A program made the position numbers and the translations under genes. Positions 57,915 to 64,000 of a stretch of DNA of 64,000 bases are shown here, piece by piece. The stretch covers positions 11,913,833 to 11,977,832 of the forward strand of contig NC_058045.1 in NCBI RefSeq assembly GCF_020085105.1, written 5' to 3'. This DNA is from Siniperca chuatsi (Eukaryota > Chordata > Actinopteri > Centrarchiformes > Sinipercidae). The notes beneath the pieces were generated by a model. It was not told the DNA's origin. It worked only from the letters and a program-made list of their open reading frames with translations, and made no database searches. Position 1 is the stretch's first letter, and each line of letters starts with the position of its first letter.

Positions 57915-60480
57915 TACTGTATGTCTGATTATGGTGTTCTTAGCTAAATGTTTGGTTTGCTTAAAGAGCCAGAACAGTGAATCTCTGCCTTTGTGTGTCA
58001 GGTTTCTTCCTTTACAGCGTGCCAGAGGATATAAAATGCTGATAGAGTCCCTCGGTGTATCACACTTTGGAGAGAAGCCAGTGTATGTTCCGTTCCACTG
58101 CTCTTGATACTGTAATCAGCATGCAAGTGGTAGTAGGCAGTCGGCTACTGAAGTATGAGAGAGAGGCTCAGTGCTGGGGAGGCAGCGCAGACCGGAGATT
58201 GGAGTCGCCTGATTTACAGGACATGACACCCCAGGCAGAATATACTGATCGTGGGAGACAGAGGTGTGAGAGCTTCGTCTAATACTTCTGCTCACAGCCC
58301 ACTGCAGCATGATCCATTTTGAATATTTAAGTTAATAAAGCCTGTTTAGTTTGCATTTGTCTATATATGTGTTGTTATGTACATAAACTCCCCCATTCAC
58401 CTCACCCTCTACCTATTGTACTGTATTTGCTTGTGCTACAATCTCAGGCATTAACTCCCATATGATTTGTTATTCAGTTAATACAAGATTGCGTTGTTCA
58501 TTTTTCACGTTTTGTCAGACTCTGTTGTATAATAGAGTAATGTTTGGCAGACAGCTCTTGCAAGCTTTTTATGAGGATAGGCTGCATCAGTTTGATTTTG
58601 TCGTATGGTGCAGGGAGACAGATCGACATTGTGATACTGAGAGCAGGGTTGGTATCTTAACTTTGACCTTTTGTAATTGTGATGCAGTGATTTCATGTCT
58701 GCCTTGTACTTACATATTCTTGCACTAATTACTGTCACATCTGTGGAGTCTTTTCTTGATACTCCTTAATCTCCCTGTGCTTGTCTGCCTACATTTGATG
58801 AACTAGCATTTAAATGATGTCATACTGCATTGCTGGCACATAGTCCTACTATCACGTTGTGTAGTGTTATAGATAGGAGAAACAGAAGGCTTATTACTGT
58901 AAGTCTCCCTATTGGTTTGAGTGATTTTTACTGAAATGTTTTTTGTTTTGTGTAGGTTGTGTACTGTAATGTAGATTGCTGCTACTGGGAAATTATACAT
59001 TTTAGTATATGGAAGTTTTAATGTATATTAGCTCTGTCCTTTTTATTCAATATGCAACCACAATTTGCATGCACGTACTGTTTAATTTACTATGGTAGCA
59101 TCACCGTACACATTTCACTGCTTCCATGCATATTCTGCAAGGGAAGGAGAGGTCAAAAGTCACACTTTGTCTTAAATTACCTACCCTATCACCTATCAGA
59201 AATCGAAATTTGGATCAAAGGTCCATGAGGATGTAGTGGTGCCGAATTAGAAATACTCATTAAATGAAATAAAACAATTCAGAAACATTCACAACTGCTG
59301 CTAAATGGCAACTGAGAAGATTTTGTCGTTGTCCAGGTCTAATGCCAACTTTTATTCATGGTATTCTAATGCAGACGTTGTTATGCAGAATTGTTAAGGA
59401 ATGAAAAGTAGGCTTAATCACTTAAAAAGATGGGATGGAAGGACAATTTATGAAACAATGCAAACCATAGCAATGTAAGTGTCTTCATCAAAATAGTGTC
59501 ATCACTGTATTAGCTCATTAAACATCAAGTTCAGCTTTAATGAGTGCTGAACTCCTTCCTCTTTTTCTCATGTTATTAACAGGTCAGATACTGTGTTAAT
59601 TTATTATTATTGTACTATTATTCTGGATATTAGTTATTGTTACTGCGCTTTTTTGGTCAAAAAGGGGTTAGATTGTTTTATTGAAATATTTTAGTGCAGC
59701 TCTCCTACACCCCTCTGATTTCTGTAGAACATACATAGTCAATTTGTATAAATCTTCTTTACCCTACCTCAACATTTCTTTAATATCCATGCACAAATCT
59801 GCACTTGCTTTTGAGAGGTGGGTTAATTTCCATGTTAAACTGACCCTCGCAAATCGGGGGAGCCTCAGTACATCAGCAGAATGTGCAATCACCACACTTC
59901 ATCTCCTCCTGTGATTTGTGTGATCCAGCCGTAAAGGAGCTGAGTACACTTCACTGATTGCACACAGGTTGCATCTCAGATGACAGGTAAACTGTGCTTC
60001 CAGGTTGGTTTGTCGTTTGATAAACAACACGCATGTCTATGGGTACAAAATGCATCTGAGAGGAGGAAGAGAAGGCTAAATAAATCATGTCCATTTTGCA
60101 CGGTGACAAAAATCTCATTCACCTCAGATCAAATGAAGCTGTCCTTTTTTCGACCAAGACATTGTGAACGCCAACCCACTCCATCGCTGTCCGCTGTCAT
60201 TCACATGCCCATACTGGGGATTCTGGTCCCTGAAACAACAGTTATGCAACAACCCAAATATTCGAATGCACTGCATGCAGCTAATGTCACAGAGTTTGTT
60301 TTACAGTTGGTGTGAGAACTGAGGCAAAAAGGGAAAATGCAAATGTGTGTTGGTTCAGCTGGAAAACAAGCATGTAGTGACACTAATAGTAATACCAAGG
60401 TCAGGTTTATGCTACAGTGTGAGTGCTACTTTATTTAACCAATGTGAAGTTGCCATTTTGCCTTTTATACTGGGCTCAGT

Positions 60481-60542
60481 AAGGGCATACAGCTTATAGA
60501 TATTGATTAAATAATCAATATCTACATACACAGTATGCCCTT
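60481..60542. repeat. 62-base two-part hairpin
   Basis: The outer arms AAGGGCATAC and GTATGCCCTT (10 bases) and the inner arms TAGATATTGATTA and TAATCAATATCTA (13 bases) are perfect inverses. They are separated by a small asymmetric internal loop and an AA apex. The size and tiny loop fit a palindromic mini-MITE better than a microRNA precursor. Confidence 0.8.
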
Positions 60543-61306
60543 TTAACCAAAAAAATAGAAATCTGTTGCATTTTTGCTAGTATGAAAATATATTACGGAT
60601 GTAGTTGTGGGAAAGAAATGCTTTCCATCTTATACATACTATTGAGATCAAACCATCCATATGGTATCCAGTGAACAGTACATACTAGGCAAACCTGTGT
60701 GGATTGAGTGGTTAAAGCCACTTGACAATCACTTGTTTAGTATTTTTTTCTCATAATATTCATAAAAACTTTAAATACCCAAATATGTTGTGGCATGAGA
60801 TACATATGTAAAGAAATTCACAATGTTAAAAAAAAAGAAATTAAGCCATAGTGGATTTAATTTGTGTGATCCACCCTTATACATGATGAAGCTAAGTATA
60901 CTTTACTAACAGAGAGAGTACTTGATGGTAGGTTTTACATTTGACTGCTGTTTGTTTTCGAAACTAGGTTTAGTTGAAATGCATCTTTTTTTGCAAACTG
61001 TCCTTTGGAGTCAAATTATTTGTAAAGTCCAAAACGCTAAACTATTGACTCCAAACACGTTCTCTGTTTCATATCATTACATCACTTAGTCTGGCAGAGT
61101 TATCAGTCAAAAACCAGATGTAGGCTAGTAGACCAGAGGCCATATGCTGTAAATGCTCTAAAAGAGATTTATGGTTAAAAAAGTGGTTGATAATGATAAT
61201 GAAACCATCATGGGCTGACTCCTTTGTTGTTTTGGGGCTGATCTGCATCCATCAGTGTATGTAATGATGAAATAAAAATGTTTGTCTGAGCCACCATTAA
61301 CCACTC

Positions 61307-61355
61307 CCACTGAGTGACTGACTCAGATGCCAGGTCAACCACACAGCCAGTGTAC
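61307..61355 (+). repeat. direct repeat, copy 1
   Basis: CCACTGAGTGACTGACTCAG, then ATGCCAGGTCAACCA and CAGTGTAC. It matches 62576-62619 with three substitutions plus a 6-base insertion. The inserted bases are part of the hairpin at 61334-61371. Confidence 0.8.
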
Positions 61356-61371
61356 TGGCTGTGTGGTTGAC
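61334..61371. repeat. perfect 17-base-arm hairpin
   Basis: GTCAACCACACAGCCAG and CTGGCTGTGTGGTTGAC are exact inverses around the loop TGTA. The flank then repeats GGTTGACTGACT twice more. The arms are GC-rich for the region and should form a very stable stem. Confidence 0.9.
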
Positions 61372-62575
61372 TGACTTAAAGACTGGTTGACTGACTGCAG
61401 CTGCTGGGTGGAACTCTCCTCCTCTAGTAGCTGTTTCTGTCTCCATCTATTCGGAAGCTCATTCTTCACATCTCTAAATGAGGGATGGTGCATATTGAAT
61501 AACTCTGTGTTGTAAGACTCTGTGTATTGACTCCAGGACTGCTGGACAATCTAAAGCAATAATATCTCAATAGTAATGTAACTGAGTCAAATGCATTCAA
61601 CACCCACTCTTAAAATTTCTAAATTTCCTGAAGGATTTGCTGTCTAATCTACAATTGAAGAATTAATAGAATTTCTTTTAATCTGCTGCCATATCGGTGT
61701 AGGTATTAGTGAATGCCATTGTCTTTTATGGTTAGGAGGAAACAGTTACGTTTATTGCACTGCTTCTGCTGTGGATCATTTTGAAACGGTGCTGCATGGA
61801 GAACGCTCTACTTCGCTGGATATTTTTAGTGTAAGAGGAGCTGCTCTCTCCCTCCCCGCAACAAGGGCAGATTCATAATTTCTGTCAGTATCCATACCCT
61901 CAAATTGCATTACGGCAGACTGTGTTGCCCAGGAGCAAAGCCTGCAGTCCAAAGAGTGGGTCATAACAACAAGGTTAATTTAAAAAAAAAAGTCAGTGTA
62001 ACTGTGAGTGGCTCTGAATTTAGAGCATGTGTTTGATGCCTTTTTTATCTGGATCGACAACCACTGCTTGACTAGCACTCTATTAAGTGAAATAATACCA
62101 TGCAAGTCACTGATAATATGACAGCTTGTTCATAGAAATCCTGCTGAACTTTAAATAGCAAGGGTCAGTTTTGCTTCGCAATGACGTCTGATGATTGCTG
62201 TGTTCTGCTGGAGCAAGGATTAATTAATTTATGAAACGTATGGAGGAAGTGATAAGGGTGGAGGCAAAAGCCTTTTCACTTATTAATTATTTGAATTGTA
62301 TTCAGGTAGGCTTCAGATTCAGTGAGTGTTCTTTGCAAGGACAGCTTGGTAAAAAGGGGGGAAAAGAATATAATATCTGCAAGTTATAAGAAAGTGGACA
62401 TTTGGAAATGCTACAAGTAACAGAAGGGCAAGCATATTTTTTTATCTACTATCTGAAAAGAAGATATGATAATAAGCAGTATTATAATAGTTGTATTTTT
62501 ATACTCTCTTCTAAAAGACTAAATCTGCAACATCCATCATTCTTTTGGCAGCTTACAAATATTCAACTTTTTGCA

Positions 62576-62619
62576 CCACTGAGTGACTCACTCAGACGGC
62601 AGGTCAACCATCAGTGTAC
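62576..62619 (+). repeat. direct repeat, copy 2
   Basis: CCACTGAGTGACTCACTCAG, then ACGGCAGGTCAACCA and CAGTGTAC. It shares the order of copy 1 but lacks the inverted arm, so it does not form the hairpin. Confidence 0.8.
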
Positions 62620-63167
62620 CATAATCATATTCTCCTCATATTGTTAATGTGGTGAAGGCAAACTGACAGAATGATGTCTCTGTGGCCACATGCGCTACTT
62701 AAATTACAGCCCTGGGCTATTAAATAGATGTATAATAATTTGATATACATTAGTTGTAAATTAAGTATGCCTCACACTCATAATAAAGATGTGTTTATGC
62801 TGGTTGATTAATGCTTGCCTCTTGTGTACTGTTAAAGCTCTGATTTACCAAATTCAAATTAGTATGTGAAGTGCTCAAAATGATAGCCTAGCAGTCATTA
62901 AATTTAGAAACAGCTTTCACATCTGGTGGAAATAACACACCTGACCTTGACATATCTCTCCATTGTAGAGAGAAATGTAGTTCCTGGGTTACAGGAATAT
63001 TGGATTTGAATACGCAGATGATCAAAACAACAACCCTTGTTTTCTGTTATGTGACCCACCATTGGACTGTCTGTGTTCCAGGAAAACGAAATGGCCTCCA
63101 GAGACATAATGTGGTCCTGCAGGAAACTGACCTTGCTTTCAATCAGACAGTGGATAAAAGGCTGATG

Positions 63168-63207
63168 TGTCAGTGCAGGATGTAAAGTGTCAGTGCAGGA
63201 TGTAAAG
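63168..63207 (+). repeat. 20-bp tandem duplication
   Basis: TGTCAGTGCAGGATGTAAAG occurs twice in immediate succession with no difference. This indicates a recent slippage or duplication event. Confidence 0.95.
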
Positions 63208-64000
63208 AGGAGAGAAAAGGTGGTGTGGTGTGAGGCAGTTTAGTCAATAAGCATTTTCTCAATGCACACATGCTTTAATCCTGCTGTTCTCAACAGTCCT
63301 TAGAACTGCTGATGTCGGAATTACTCTCAGCCCTCCATGCAATGTCACTGACATACTACATGTTTAAATTAAACAATAATAATAATAGTCCACCAGGGTG
63401 GAGATAATATGGCATAATAAATGCCAATTCAGTGTATTTGTGAGATTAATGAAGGCTGCAGCCACAGTATTTTCCTGCTACACACTGGCTATTTCATTTG
63501 AGTTTTGGGGTTATTTTCAATTGCATGACAACTTGTTAAAATCTAAATGCCTTTACAATAGGTGTGCTTACTTTAGTAATCTACCTTTTATCCCAGACTG
63601 TTTTTATTCTCACAGTGATCGCTGCCGATTGTGTAAGAAAGACCAGAGAAGTTAGCATCTGCTTCTCTATTTCTGTTTCTACTCACAAATGCTGCCAAAT
63701 GTGTAAAATGCCTTGTTTACCATGGAATCATCACTGTTTCTCCCGTGATCTCGCATTAATGGGCTGACCTTGAAAATTCTCTAGAAATGTGGGGGGATGG
63801 TTTCAATTTGGTGCTTTGAGAATAAGGAATTATATGCATTATAAATGTGTTATTATTTTCCAGTGTCAAGTTGCTTTCTTTTTATTATGTTTGTCCTCTC
63901 AATGTTCTACATGTCAGGAAGGTTATGTCCTTCATACAGTAATTAATGAGTAATTAATTCAGAGTACAATGTCAATGTCAGTGTTTGCACTGTGTACTCC

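Larger units (their letters stand above)
57915..64000. other. noncoding stretch with hairpins and short duplications
   Basis: No gene recognised. It contains the hairpins at 60481-60542 and 61334-61371, a direct repeat pair at 61307/62576 and a 20-base tandem duplication at 63168. Reading frames such as 59980-60315 have no recognisable domain. Confidence 0.5.

Noticed and set aside
60481..60542. MicroRNA precursor
   Set aside because: The terminal loop is about 2 bases and the stem is interrupted by an asymmetric loop; no known microRNA seed was recognised.
36169..64000. Search for talin-2 coding exons on the plus strand
   Set aside because: No segment resembling the talin N-terminus or FERM domain was recognised, so talin-2 remains only a synteny-based guess.
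1..64000. CRISPR arrays, bacterial operons, phage or plasmid features
   Set aside because: No regularly spaced repeats with unique spacers and no dense coding; the window is vertebrate nuclear DNA.

Overview
This is an ordinary nuclear window from a vertebrate, almost certainly a teleost and probably a percomorph. The evidence is its AT-rich, intron-like sequence, the CA/CT microsatellites and the dense repeats: two Tc1-like elements, hAT and other MITEs, tRNA-derived SINE pieces and a LINE 3' tail, all of families I recognise from teleost genomes. There are no operons, prokaryotic signals or CRISPR arrays. I see no undescribed biological system here. The most informative parts are one real gene and several nested transposon insertions.

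The one confident protein gene is on the minus strand at 31649-32992. It encodes a 447-residue protein with a C-terminal C2 domain, in the C2CD4 family and closest to C2CD4A/B. The coding sequence lies in a single exon. A 127-bp GT-AG intron (33020-33146) sits just upstream of the start, so the preceding exon is 5' UTR. About 3 kb further right, on the plus strand, is a GC- and CpG-richer block ending in a good splice donor (about 36000-36168). It looks like a noncoding first exon of a gene transcribed away from C2CD4. In human, C2CD4B and TLN2 lie in this divergent order, so talin-2 is my guess. No talin coding exon was recognised in 36-64 kb.

Left part (1-31 kb): mostly noncoding, with layered insertions. 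At 9.5-15.9 kb an element with terminal inverted repeats contains a complete-ended Tc1-like element, which is itself interrupted by a truncated, frameshifted BEL/Pao retrotransposon (5' region, gag, start of protease). At 19.4-22.5 kb, two copies of one hAT-type MITE (CAGTG termini, diverged 8-bp target duplications) sit inside two other repeats. A smaller MITE is nested nearby. A second, internally deleted Tc1 element with a decayed transposase lies at 29641-30420.

Right part (36-64 kb): probably intron or intergenic DNA, with a long CT microsatellite, a dispersed repeat matching one at 9.1 kb, two more teleost repeats, several hairpins and short duplications. One unexplained reading frame at 57543-57914 has a signal-peptide-like start and a single internal TGA. 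Transposable element boundaries and family names come from reading and memory, not from database searches.
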